Source: Erysipelotrichaceae bacterium
GTDB lineage: Bacteria > Bacillota_I > Bacilli_A > RFN20 > CAG-631
Assembly (NCBI GenBank): GCA_022767485.1
Contig: JALEMY010000039.1
Coordinates: 1 to 42,266, forward strand
Reading direction: 5' to 3'
Length of the DNA: 42,266 bases
Below the pieces are notes generated by a model. The model was not told the DNA's origin. It saw only the letters and a list, made by a program, of their open reading frames with translations, and ran no database searches. Both the position numbers and the translations under genes were made by a program. Of the stretch, positions 26,086 through 36,148 are shown one piece after another. Position 1 is the first letter of the stretch. Every line of letters starts with the position of its first letter.

Positions 26086-28632
26086 CTATTTAATTTCCTT
26101 TACTGTCAAATTGTTGTAATCAAATTCTAATACTACTTTATCATCACCAACAACTCCATCATTAAAACTAGCATAAGTATTTCTATAACATTTAACAGAA
26201 CCATCATCATTTGTAATAACTTCACGATTAACTATTGTTTTCCCTTGTACTAATTTTAAATATGGCATAACGAAGCTACAAATTTCATTGATAATTTCAT
26301 GGTAACTTTCATATGAAGTTGAAAACCAATCTCTTGAGTTTGTATACATTATATCTTCGTTTTCCTTAGCTGTAATAATAAAGGAAGGATTCAAATTGTA
26401 TTCGATCATTTTTAGTTGTGATTCTTTATCATAAAACGAGAAATTTGCATATTCTGCGTATAAATTAACAAGTCCACTCAAAACAATTTCCATAAATGGA
26501 ACAGAGTCTGTTTCACATTGAAGTTGAGAATTATATACTGGAATATTTGTATACTCATCATAGTTTTTCCATAAGAAATCATTTGGCGTATCACCTGATA
26601 AGTTTACATAATTAGCTGCTGCTTTCGTCGATTGATAAATCGAATTTTTAGCACCAGCATAAGTTAACTTTTTACCATAATCTGGAATAACTAAAGTGGA
26701 AATACCACCTGTAGAAATACCAACATTATCGCCTAGTTGAGATAATTTTTCTGCTTGTTTGTTTAACCACTTACCAGCAACATCGGCATTTGTATAAAAC
26801 CACCATGTTATAGGTTTTGATTTATCAGCTAATAAATACTTTCCATAATCTCTTGAAAGAGCTTTTACAGTATAGCCATTAATCGAACTATATTGAAGTT
26901 CAGTAAGCATAGCATATTGTTGGTAAAAGTTAATTAGATAATCATAACTATCAGCTACTTTTACTACTTTTTTAAAGCCGCTTTTCCCACCAGCATTAGA
27001 ATTGTAATCAACCGTGCTTGGTTTAGCAACATTCATACCTTTATTTTGCCATCCATACAACGTCGATGTAATATCGTTAATGCCATCGTTATGTAAGTCA
27101 TTAAAAATATTGATAATATCATCACAACTTGTCACGTTAACTTCACTTTGACCAAAAACGCCTGATTTTGAATCGCTCATTAAGAAATCGACCTTTGGTC
27201 CTGTTTTTAATTCAACGTTTTTCTTAATTAAATTCTTTTCTTCTAAATAACTACGATACTTTAAAGCCATTCCTGTATAATTTGCAGGAAGTTCACCATT
27301 GCTTCCATCTCCTTGAAGAAAATTATAAGCCACATTTATATCGTAATCATAATAAAAACTTTCACTTTCATTTAAACAATAACTTGGTGTTTTAGATTCA
27401 ATACGATAAATATAAATTCTATTTTTTTCAAATCGAGGACGAATTGAAGCATATTCGTTTACCGTTGTTCTTCCATTGTATAATAAGCCGAAGTATTCGC
27501 TTCCTTTTTTAACATACGCTACAAAAGCATCTTGATTATTTCCATAAGAAACACCCCAAACAGGCATTGAAATATGCTTAGTTGGTACGTAACTTGGTTG
27601 TTCTACTTCATTTCTTTTGGCAAATTCTTTTTCAGTAAATACTTCACGATATGGATCTTTATACATATCAAAATATATTGCTGTCTTTTCAGAATCGTAA
27701 TATTTTATATTATCAAAACGAATCAATGCTCCTGAGCCATCAGGCACGAAAATATAGCCATCTAAATTGGTTTTAGGATTATCGACAATTGTCGATGTAT
27801 CATTGAAACTACAATTACCATTATTATCAAGTGTACAACGAATCATCTTACCACCAGATTGACCAAGTAATGGTAAAGGATATATTGCTTCAACTAAATA
27901 TTTTGATTTTCCTGTGATATCTTCATCATAAATATTTAAATCGAAGCCATCTTCAGTAAAAGTTAATCTCATATTGATATTGACTTCAAAATAATTTGAA
28001 GATGAACTACCACTTTCACTACTTTCTTGATTCTCACCTTCTTCAGATGAAGAACTATTGCTACCAATTTGTGCATAATAACTTAATTTAAACATCCATT
28101 CATTAGCATATTTATTATGTCCAAAAAAGCCAACACTAGTGTTTTCTGTTGTCGCCCAAATTGTTGATGAACTTGGATTTAATTGTTGATTAAATAATGT
28201 GAAATATAAAATTCCATTTATCTTGGCATATGTAACTGAAGATGTATCTTTTCCATCGCGAGTTGATCCGATGTCTATAGCACAAGCGTAGTATTCATCT
28301 GAATATTTTGTGATATTTGAACAATTTCTTTCTTGATCAGCTCTTTTTTCAGTATCTGCTCCTGTCGACCAAATAAATCCTGATTTTTTATTTAATATTT
28401 TTAAAATGTTTTTCTTTGTTGAATAAAAGTATTCAAAATTATTATTTTCATAAATTTTTGAATATTCACTATTTCCTGAAATAGAAACATTGTATTCATT
28501 TGGAGAAGCAGCTTCAGTTCTATTAGTTGTTTCAAGGGCATTTAAAATAACCTTATAACCGATATTGATACATGCAACAGACATTACTATAACGCAAATT
28601 ATAAAAAACCATTTTTTAATACCAGTTCGCAC
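26086..28632 (-). CDS. DUF5696-like membrane-anchored extracellular protein
   Basis: N-terminal TM; LDGYIFVPDGSGALIRFDN, DPYREVFTEKEFAKRNE, LSMPVWGVSYG-like segment, SGEYFGLLYNGRT; pattern recalled for DUF5696 proteins. Confidence 0.7.
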   Translation of the reverse strand: MRTGIKKWFFIICVIVMSVACINIGYKVILNALETTNRTEAASPNEYNVSISGNSEYSKIYENNNFEYFYSTKKNILKILNKKSGFIWSTGADTEKRADQERNCSNITKYSDEYYACAIDIGSTRDGKDTSSVTYAKINGILYFTLFNQQLNPSSSTIWATTENTSVGFFGHNKYANEWMFKLSYYAQIGSNSSSSEEGENQESSESGSSSSNYFEVNINMRLTFTEDGFDLNIYDEDITGKSKYLVEAIYPLPLLGQSGGKMIRCTLDNNGNCSFNDTSTIVDNPKTNLDGYIFVPDGSGALIRFDNIKYYDSEKTAIYFDMYKDPYREVFTEKEFAKRNEVEQPSYVPTKHISMPVWGVSYGNNQDAFVAYVKKGSEYFGLLYNGRTTVNEYASIRPRFEKNRIYIYRIESKTPSYCLNESESFYYDYDINVAYNFLQGDGSNGELPANYTGMALKYRSYLEEKNLIKKNVELKTGPKVDFLMSDSKSGVFGQSEVNVTSCDDIINIFNDLHNDGINDITSTLYGWQNKGMNVAKPSTVDYNSNAGGKSGFKKVVKVADSYDYLINFYQQYAMLTELQYSSINGYTVKALSRDYGKYLLADKSKPITWWFYTNADVAGKWLNKQAEKLSQLGDNVGISTGGISTLVIPDYGKKLTYAGAKNSIYQSTKAAANYVNLSGDTPNDFLWKNYDEYTNIPVYNSQLQCETDSVPFMEIVLSGLVNLYAEYANFSFYDKESQLKMIEYNLNPSFIITAKENEDIMYTNSRDWFSTSYESYHEIINEICSFVMPYLKLVQGKTIVNREVITNDDGSVKCYRNTYASFNDGVVGDDKVVLEFDYNNLTVKEIK

Positions 28633-31060
28633 GTAACTTCACCTCTCTCCATATTTGTTCAATAAATGTAGCAATTTGATCTAACATAACAACCACAATC
28701 GCACAAATGATAATAAATAAGACCATAAACACGATTGTTAAAACAATGTTTTTAACCGTTTGGCTAAAAGTGTAATTGTGGACTTCTAAAATTCCTAATA
28801 CTAAGATAATTCCACTACCCCAAAAAGCAGCTCCTTTTAATAAAGTTATAACAACTTGTTCGTTAAGTGTTAATCCGTAAGAAACTAAAACTGCTATTGG
28901 AAGGAAGATAATTATTGGCAATAAACTATATCCTGTAAATTTATAAATGTCTGCAAAAGTACCTTCACCATCATTTATTGCTGATACTAGATAATTACAT
29001 AAAATAAATACGCCTATAATTCCGATTGATAGGAATAATACGATCGATGGATTTAGTGTGTTTGCATTGATTATTTGGAATGGTAACGCATAGCAATAAG
29101 TGTTTAATATAATTGCAATAATTGCCAAAATGTAATAAATTGTAGCTCCTAAAATGGAACCTCTTTTCTTTGTTTTTAATTCATAGAAAGTATCGTTTGG
29201 TTTTTTAATTAATCTAAATCCGACTGTCAAGTCTTTAAACCAGCGTTTTTCACTTACTTTCTTTGTTTTTTCTTTAAACTCCTTACATTTTTTATTCTTT
29301 TTAAATAATATTTTTACACCATATATAACTACAATAATACCTATCAAACCTAAGAAAACATAAAGTAAATTTTGTTGTAAGAAATCATTTCTTAATTCCC
29401 AAAAAACATTTGAATATAAACTTCTATTTTTTGAAGTTGTAAAGTATTCAAGTGATGATTCAAAATCTAAATCATAATAATATGCTTTCCCTAAGCCATC
29501 ATTTGCTAGTACCGATAATGAATCATACTTTAAAACTTCTTCCCATGATTTTCTACTTTGCTCGTAATCATGATTATTAAAGGAAGTAATAGCATTATAA
29601 ATACTGTTCGTATAATTTGTTGGCGTAAATGTTTGTAAATAATTTGATGTGGCATCTGCAACCCATATATTATTGTTTCTATCAACGGTAATTGTCGTTA
29701 AGTTTTTAAAGAAACCAATGATGCTTGAAGTTGTGTTATTTCCAGTAAAGCCAAAGTAGAAAATGATTCTTCCTGTTGGTTCACAAACATAAATTGTACC
29801 AGTCTTACAAGCGATAAAAATCAAACCATCTTTAGTAACATATGAATCTGTAACCTGCGCTGTTCCATCACTAGTTAAAGTATATTCCAAAACCGAACTT
29901 CCACTTGTTGAATACTTATCAAAAATTAATGTCGATTCTGTCGTTAGTGAATATACTAGATTGTTATGATCAACAAAGACATTTGAAAATGGTTGTGGCT
30001 TGTCGATAATCAATTTATCTAATTGTTCTTTCGTTCCAAATTGCTTGATAATATGGTATAAGAAATCATAAGAAACTTTATTAACAACGAAAAACGAAAT
30101 AAATTCTCCAACATATGACATTTGAATCATACCAGATGATGTACCAGAGGAAGCAATAAACATATTACCTGACTTATCAACTGCTACCTTTACAGGTTTA
30201 AATGTACTTTGACCAAATGATGCTGTTTTCATAACATATTGGCCTAATGGTACTATTCTATCCTCACAATGTTCACCTACACGACATACTATTCTATTAT
30301 AAGAAATGACAGTCCCATTCAAGTCTTTTTCTTCACTTTTAAAATTGCTTGCTGTAGGAATTATTTGATAATTGTCAAAATCACTAAGTGAAGGGAATGT
30401 TTTTAACTCATACATACTATAATCTGATTTTGAATCTTCTTGAGTAGGTTCATGAATAATATCATATTGATCAAGAAGCAATTGTCTTCCTGTTTCATCA
30501 AATTGAATACGATATATTAACCCATTATATGTATATTCATAATCAGAAAGTAAAAAGGCCTCATCTTCGCTAGTGGCTTTTATTACTTCTTTATAAGAAG
30601 CAGAACCATCAGCAATATACATTTCTTTTCTTGTGACACCATTTACTGTTGTTGTTTGAATCCATAATCCAGTAGGTGTGTTGATATATTTTAATGTCCC
30701 TACCAAATCAATCTTTTTAACTGTATTTACAACATCATCTAAACGAAATTGCAAAATAAATGGTCCATTATTTAAATCACCTTGATTTAATATATAGCCA
30801 TATTCGACAAGTTTATTACCTTCATATACTTCATCGATAACCATATCTTGTGGTGAATTTAAACCAATTCTATCGTAAGTTGTTTGTGGCAAGTAGCCAT
30901 CTTGACAACGAATATATTGACCATCAGCATTTCTCGTCATCGTATAAGTCGTAGCGCTTGTCGCGTTAATATTTGTTGAAGTTGTTGGAATTAATGCTGC
31001 AATTATAATAATTATAGATAAAACTAATCCTACATAGTATTTAATATTTTTCTTTTCCAT
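28616..31060 (-). CDS. YIP1-domain membrane protein with N-terminal NHL-like beta-propeller and TPR-like segment
   Basis: Signal/TM N-terminus; propeller-like KVAVDKSGNMFIASSG, ITVDRNNNIWVADATSNYLQTF; TPR-like YEQSRKSWEEVLKYDSLSVLANDGLGKAYYYDLDFESSLEYF; C-terminal multi-TM YIP1-like domain. Confidence 0.75.
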   Translation of the reverse strand: MEKKNIKYYVGLVLSIIIIIAALIPTTSTNINATSATTYTMTRNADGQYIRCQDGYLPQTTYDRIGLNSPQDMVIDEVYEGNKLVEYGYILNQGDLNNGPFILQFRLDDVVNTVKKIDLVGTLKYINTPTGLWIQTTTVNGVTRKEMYIADGSASYKEVIKATSEDEAFLLSDYEYTYNGLIYRIQFDETGRQLLLDQYDIIHEPTQEDSKSDYSMYELKTFPSLSDFDNYQIIPTASNFKSEEKDLNGTVISYNRIVCRVGEHCEDRIVPLGQYVMKTASFGQSTFKPVKVAVDKSGNMFIASSGTSSGMIQMSYVGEFISFFVVNKVSYDFLYHIIKQFGTKEQLDKLIIDKPQPFSNVFVDHNNLVYSLTTESTLIFDKYSTSGSSVLEYTLTSDGTAQVTDSYVTKDGLIFIACKTGTIYVCEPTGRIIFYFGFTGNNTTSSIIGFFKNLTTITVDRNNNIWVADATSNYLQTFTPTNYTNSIYNAITSFNNHDYEQSRKSWEEVLKYDSLSVLANDGLGKAYYYDLDFESSLEYFTTSKNRSLYSNVFWELRNDFLQQNLLYVFLGLIGIIVVIYGVKILFKKNKKCKEFKEKTKKVSEKRWFKDLTVGFRLIKKPNDTFYELKTKKRGSILGATIYYILAIIAIILNTYCYALPFQIINANTLNPSIVLFLSIGIIGVFILCNYLVSAINDGEGTFADIYKFTGYSLLPIIIFLPIAVLVSYGLTLNEQVVITLLKGAAFWGSGIILVLGILEVHNYTFSQTVKNIVLTIVFMVLFIIICAIVVVMLDQIATFIEQIWREVKLRANWY

Positions 31061-31061
31061 A

Positions 31062-31931
31062 TTACTTAATACCTGACCTTGCCATTGTATTCATAACTTT
31101 AGATTGCATAACAATAAAGATAATCAAGTTTGGTAAAAATGTAATCAACGAGCTTGCAGCAGAAACACCCGTTGCTTGAATACCTGCTTGTGATGCTAGC
31201 AACCCTAAATAATAAGGAAGAGTTTTTAAACTTTCAGAGTTTAAATAAATCGTACTTGCTCCTCCAGAATTCCATATTGCTTGGAAAGCTAAAATTGCGA
31301 TCGTAGCAATTGTTGGTTTTACCAGTGGCATTACAAATTTTGTAATGATTTGGAAATCATTTGCACCATCTAGTCTTGCTGATTCTAATATTTCACGAGG
31401 TACCTCATCAATATTTTGTTTCATTAAAAATAAATATGTTGGAACGGCAAGAGATGGAATGATATGTACCCAAAATGTATCGATAAGTCCTAAAGCAGAA
31501 ACGATTAAATATGTTGGTATTTGCACTGCAACAGCAATAAACATTAAGGCTAGTTGGTTGATTTGAAAGAAAACTTTTTTTATCTTAAATTGCTTCTTTG
31601 AAAAAGCATAACCAGCTGTTAATGTAATAAATAAGACAGCCACAACATAAATAATGGTAATTAATAATGAATTGATTAAATATCTTAACCAAGGAAGTCC
31701 TGTAATTCGTGCTAAACGGAACAATTCTTGGAAATTAGCTAGCGTTGGATTATATACGATAATTCTTGGTGGGAAATAAAATAACTCATCAAGAGGCTTA
31801 AACGCCTGACAAAAAATATAAATAAGTGGTAAAATCATAACAGCACAAATGGGCAGCAAGATAATTAAAAACTTAATTTGACTTGCTTGAAATTTCTTGG
31901 GATTCAATTGAATAACTTGAAATGCGGCCAT
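31062..31931 (-). CDS. Carbohydrate ABC transporter permease, MalG type (first pair)
   Basis: EAA loop EILESARLDGANDFQIITKFVMPLVKPTIATI. Confidence 0.94.
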   Translation of the reverse strand: MAAFQVIQLNPKKFQASQIKFLIILLPICAVMILPLIYIFCQAFKPLDELFYFPPRIIVYNPTLANFQELFRLARITGLPWLRYLINSLLITIIYVVAVLFITLTAGYAFSKKQFKIKKVFFQINQLALMFIAVAVQIPTYLIVSALGLIDTFWVHIIPSLAVPTYLFLMKQNIDEVPREILESARLDGANDFQIITKFVMPLVKPTIATIAILAFQAIWNSGGASTIYLNSESLKTLPYYLGLLASQAGIQATGVSAASSLITFLPNLIIFIVMQSKVMNTMARSGIK

Positions 31932-31942
31932 AATTTCACCTC

Positions 31943-32902
31943 CTAATCTTTATTGCCAAACAACATGCCGGCAACTTTAGAAAATAACAATGTAAATAAT
32001 AATAATGCAACTGATAAGGCAGACGCATAACCAAGTTCGTTACGTATGAAAGCATAGTCATTCATATGTACTAAGATGGTTTGTGCTGATTTTTGTGGAG
32101 TCGGGTTAGAACCAGATAAACTAACCGCTAGTGTACCAGCTGACATTGCATTCGTAATCGACATGATAGCAGCAAAGTACATAGAACCTCTCATTTGTGG
32201 TATCGTAACGTAAATTGTTTCTTGGAAACGATTTTTTATTCCATCGATATGAGCAGCTTCATATAATTCAGGATCTAAATTACATAAAGCAGATAAAATT
32301 GATAGGAAACCGATACCAAATGAACTCCATAAGGCAACAAATATTGTAATTGGTAGTAAATATCTAGGGTCGGTCAGATACGATATTGGTGAATTAATGA
32401 GTCCTAGATTCATCAAAAAGGCATTTAAATAACCCCATTGGTCACCAGAGAATAATGACTTCCATATTACTCCAATTAATACGCCACCTGCAAGAGATGG
32501 TGTATAAACAATTAATGCTAATATAGTTCTTAATGTCTTAGGAAGTTGAGCTAACATCCATGCGATAAGAAATGATAGCAAGTAACCTCCAGGGCCAACT
32601 ATAATTGAGAAAATAAGTGTTTGTGGAACTACATATTGCATAAAGTCACGGTCTACAGAAAACATATTAATATAATTTCTAAAACCGACAAATGTTGGAA
32701 ATTCAATGGCATTATAGTAAGTTAGTGATAATAATGCTGAAATAAAAACTGGTAAGGCGATAAATACTGTAAATAATAGAATATATGGTGAAACTAGAAA
32801 GAATGTTGACCATGGTGAGCCATTGATACCATTTGTTTTAGAGTTTCTTTTTATTTTTACTTTTAAAGGATTATTTGCTTTATCCTTTATTAACTTAATC
32901 AT
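31943..32902 (-). CDS. Sugar ABC transporter permease, MalF type (first pair)
   Basis: EAA loop LYEAAHIDGIKNRFQETIYVTIPQMRGSM; six-TM pattern. Confidence 0.94.
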   Translation of the reverse strand: MIKLIKDKANNPLKVKIKRNSKTNGINGSPWSTFFLVSPYILLFTVFIALPVFISALLSLTYYNAIEFPTFVGFRNYINMFSVDRDFMQYVVPQTLIFSIIVGPGGYLLSFLIAWMLAQLPKTLRTILALIVYTPSLAGGVLIGVIWKSLFSGDQWGYLNAFLMNLGLINSPISYLTDPRYLLPITIFVALWSSFGIGFLSILSALCNLDPELYEAAHIDGIKNRFQETIYVTIPQMRGSMYFAAIMSITNAMSAGTLAVSLSGSNPTPQKSAQTILVHMNDYAFIRNELGYASALSVALLLFTLLFSKVAGMLFGNKD

Positions 32903-32917
32903 TTTGCTTCACCTCTT

Positions 32918-35900
32918 TTAAATTGGACAACTCGATGTTGAAGCATTACCACCACTTACATTATTTTTAAAGTTTTCTTGGCAAGCTTCAATCCAATCAA
33001 AGTTTCTTAAAATATATTCTCTATTTGCAACGCCGTTTTTTGAGTCATAATAGCCAAATTCATCCATTTTTCTTTGAATTTCTCTATCGATAATTACTTT
33101 TTGTAAGTCGATTGCTTCACCAACAGTTAGCTTTCCTGTTGAATTACCAGAAGATGATGTACCAAATACAACTGTATTCCATATATCAGACAAGCCTCTT
33201 TGAAGCATGTATTGTCCTGGTATTTGTTGTAAATCTATAATCCATTTAACTTGTTTTAATACAACTTTTCTAACTTCTGAATCAATTGGTAATGATTGTG
33301 CTGCATCTAAATTAGCAGAAAACCAAACTACCGATGGGCCAAATGTTGATTGAAGTGCTTCAGTGAAGGCTTCTTGTACACTAGTTGACATCCACCATTG
33401 TAAAAATAACCACGCTTCATCAATCATCTTTGAATTGTTAAATATCATAGCTGATGAACCATTCGATATATACCAACGAGATATTTCATCTTCTTCTCCA
33501 TCATGATTTAAATCCTTATATGTACCATCTTGCAAAACTTCTTGCTTGATTCCTGGAATTTGATGAACTGACCATTTACCTAAAAGTTCTGGTGCAACAT
33601 ATTTTAATTGTAAATACATACCAACATCACCAATACCTAAAGGATATGTCCCATATCTAAAGTGGTTGTAAAATGAACCAACTTCAGTTGGTAATGCATA
33701 AATCGTATATAAATCTGTTAATAATTTAATGCCTTCATATGTATTTTGGTTTCTTAAATCAGTTGTAAAAGCATCTGATGATAAAATCGAACCGTTGTTT
33801 TGTAAAATAAATTGAGCGGTTGCTGATAAAGATTTTAATGACCCTGAAGCGCTAGCTGAATAATAAAAGTTTCTGCCAGCTGATTGTAAACGAGATAAGA
33901 TACCAACAACTTCTTCCCATGTTTGTGGAATTGGTAGTGCCTCCCCTTTATCTCCCATTACATTCATAATATCATCACGAGAAAACATTAATTCTGCACT
34001 TGTTGATTCTGGTAAAGAATAAAATTTGTCATTATATAGCATTGACATCAATTGTCCACGAGGCATATTATCTACAACATCGAAATAATAAGGAGTAAAT
34101 CCCCAATAATTATTTTTATATTTCCAAGTGTCATCAAAATCGCTAAGTGGATAAGCAGCATCACCACGAAGAGCAAATTCAAATGCTCTTCCAGAGTTAA
34201 TTCCTAAAACTAAATCTGGAACCGTATTTGCAGCATAGGCATAAATCAAGTTGTCTTCACTAGGCATTTGACGAATATTAACCTTAATACCATTAGGAAA
34301 TTCTTCACATTTAGTATTTGGTGTAAATTCATTATCAGCGTATGTTTGTAAAATATCATTGTATGCTTGCGAACGTGCTGACCAAATATTAAGTTCGCCA
34401 TCATTTAAAATTGTTTTATATTTATCCGATGTAAATGTTTGTCCTAAAGTGACAAGAGAAGAATAAAATGATGAAAAGAAAGAAGAATTGCTAGGTCTAA
34501 TCTTTGATGAGTCATTTGTCACATAGATTGTATCAAGAACCATATTAGTATTTTGTAAAGTGTTTGCCGTATCAGCTACAAGCTTTGCTAAACAGTTATC
34601 ACCTGATGAAAATAAATTAAGTTTTAAAGGCAAGTCATTTGGCTCATCTATTAACTCATCAATAATTTCTCTCATTCTTTGGAAATATGATAATACACTT
34701 GATGATTTATCGTTACCAACGAAATCATAAAGTTTATTATATGAATCGATAATGATGTTTTTATAAGCCTTTAAAACGGACAATGTTTCAGGAAAATATT
34801 GTACTAATTCATATTCTTTATTTTGATCGATTGTTGCTCCAGTAATTTTTCTAATTTGAATTGAAAAATCATTGATATCATCATAAACCGCCATCAAATT
34901 GTTGTAAACTTCAAGTAGTGGTTCAATTGTTGCGGTAACAGAAATAGTATTATGCCCTGATTTTAAATAAAAATAGTAAGGATTTCCATCTTTATCACTA
35001 ACAACATGGTTAGCATAATAAGGACCTGTTGTTGGAAAAGAATAATTGACTACTTCTTTGAAAGGAACTTCTCCATTTATTTCTATTTTTCTAAATAATG
35101 GAAAGTTATCGTTGTCGTTATAATAGTGGAATGTTAATGGATAAAATCCTGCTGATTCAACGTTTAAATCCCAAGAGATTTCTTGTCCTGATTGATCCCA
35201 ACCTGATGTAACATTCAATAGTTTACGATTATAATCATAAGGAGTAACACTAGGTGATTGTTCGTTTGCTACTGTCACATCGTTAGTGTTTTTACTTGTA
35301 TATTCGATAGCATTTAATTCAATGTTATCATTACCTTGGCTTTTTGATTCTTGTTGTTGATAATATTCACTATATGATAATTGATTCGTAACAGGAATTA
35401 AAGTTATTTTACCAATATAAAAATAATCATCAGAAAGGTTAGTAATAGTAATTGTAGGATTGATTGATGATAATTCAAAAACAAGTGGTTGCGATGTTGT
35501 ATATTGCGATTCATAAATACCTTCTTTTTGCCAAGATAAAATTCGCTTTTGCCTTGGAGACATTTGATCTCCATACTTTGAAGTATAAGAATCAAAGTTT
35601 TTATTGCCATTTGGCAGCGTTGAAATGTTATCTTCAAATTGTAAAGGTAGTAAGATTGTATTTGCTTCATTAAATGGAGAAGCACCATCGATTTCTACTT
35701 TAACAAGCGCAGAAGAAGCAAAAGTAGATGGAATAAAATATTCCACCTCTAAACGATATCTTCCAAACTTTGCTGAAGTAAAATCGCTCGTTTGATATGT
35801 GATTGAAGTTTGCTTCATTGCAACTACAGCATTGGCATCACTTGGCACATATTCTGTCTCGATAAGTGATGAATTAATAGGATATCCACTAGGGCTTATT

Positions 35901-36121
35901 TCTTGCTTACAATCACTTGATAAATAATTATCTTGATATTTTTTATCTACTCGTTGAATATAATTGTAATAATCATTTTCAACTCCTTCCAATCGACTAT
36001 TGATCTTGTTAACACTAATTTGTAGTTGAGCAGGATCAATAGCTGTTGTTGACAAAGATGATGAACAACTTGCTAATAATATCAAAATAGCAAAAGACAT
36101 CATCGCTTTTTTCAACTCCAT
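32918..36121 (-). CDS. Extracellular solute-binding lipoprotein with large N-terminal jelly-roll-like modules
   Basis: Lipobox LLASC; two CBM-like segments (GRYRLEVEYFIPSTFASSALVKVEIDGASPFNEA and AGFYPLTFHYYNDNDNFPLFRKIEINGEVPFKE); C-terminal half typical SBP: PDLVLGINSG, PQTWEEVVGILSRLQSAGRN, SNGSSAMIFNNSKMIDEAWLFLQWWMS. Confidence 0.9.
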   Translation of the reverse strand: MELKKAMMSFAILILLASCSSSLSTTAIDPAQLQISVNKINSRLEGVENDYYNYIQRVDKKYQDNYLSSDCKQEISPSGYPINSSLIETEYVPSDANAVVAMKQTSITYQTSDFTSAKFGRYRLEVEYFIPSTFASSALVKVEIDGASPFNEANTILLPLQFEDNISTLPNGNKNFDSYTSKYGDQMSPRQKRILSWQKEGIYESQYTTSQPLVFELSSINPTITITNLSDDYFYIGKITLIPVTNQLSYSEYYQQQESKSQGNDNIELNAIEYTSKNTNDVTVANEQSPSVTPYDYNRKLLNVTSGWDQSGQEISWDLNVESAGFYPLTFHYYNDNDNFPLFRKIEINGEVPFKEVVNYSFPTTGPYYANHVVSDKDGNPYYFYLKSGHNTISVTATIEPLLEVYNNLMAVYDDINDFSIQIRKITGATIDQNKEYELVQYFPETLSVLKAYKNIIIDSYNKLYDFVGNDKSSSVLSYFQRMREIIDELIDEPNDLPLKLNLFSSGDNCLAKLVADTANTLQNTNMVLDTIYVTNDSSKIRPSNSSFFSSFYSSLVTLGQTFTSDKYKTILNDGELNIWSARSQAYNDILQTYADNEFTPNTKCEEFPNGIKVNIRQMPSEDNLIYAYAANTVPDLVLGINSGRAFEFALRGDAAYPLSDFDDTWKYKNNYWGFTPYYFDVVDNMPRGQLMSMLYNDKFYSLPESTSAELMFSRDDIMNVMGDKGEALPIPQTWEEVVGILSRLQSAGRNFYYSASASGSLKSLSATAQFILQNNGSILSSDAFTTDLRNQNTYEGIKLLTDLYTIYALPTEVGSFYNHFRYGTYPLGIGDVGMYLQLKYVAPELLGKWSVHQIPGIKQEVLQDGTYKDLNHDGEEDEISRWYISNGSSAMIFNNSKMIDEAWLFLQWWMSTSVQEAFTEALQSTFGPSVVWFSANLDAAQSLPIDSEVRKVVLKQVKWIIDLQQIPGQYMLQRGLSDIWNTVVFGTSSSGNSTGKLTVGEAIDLQKVIIDREIQRKMDEFGYYDSKNGVANREYILRNFDWIEACQENFKNNVSGGNASTSSCPI

Positions 36122-36148
36122 AACATTACCTCCTTGTTGCTAATAAAT

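Noticed and set aside
35404-35795. Short ORFs inside the SBP gene
   Set aside because: Alternate-frame/antisense shadows of the 1067-aa lipoprotein CDS.
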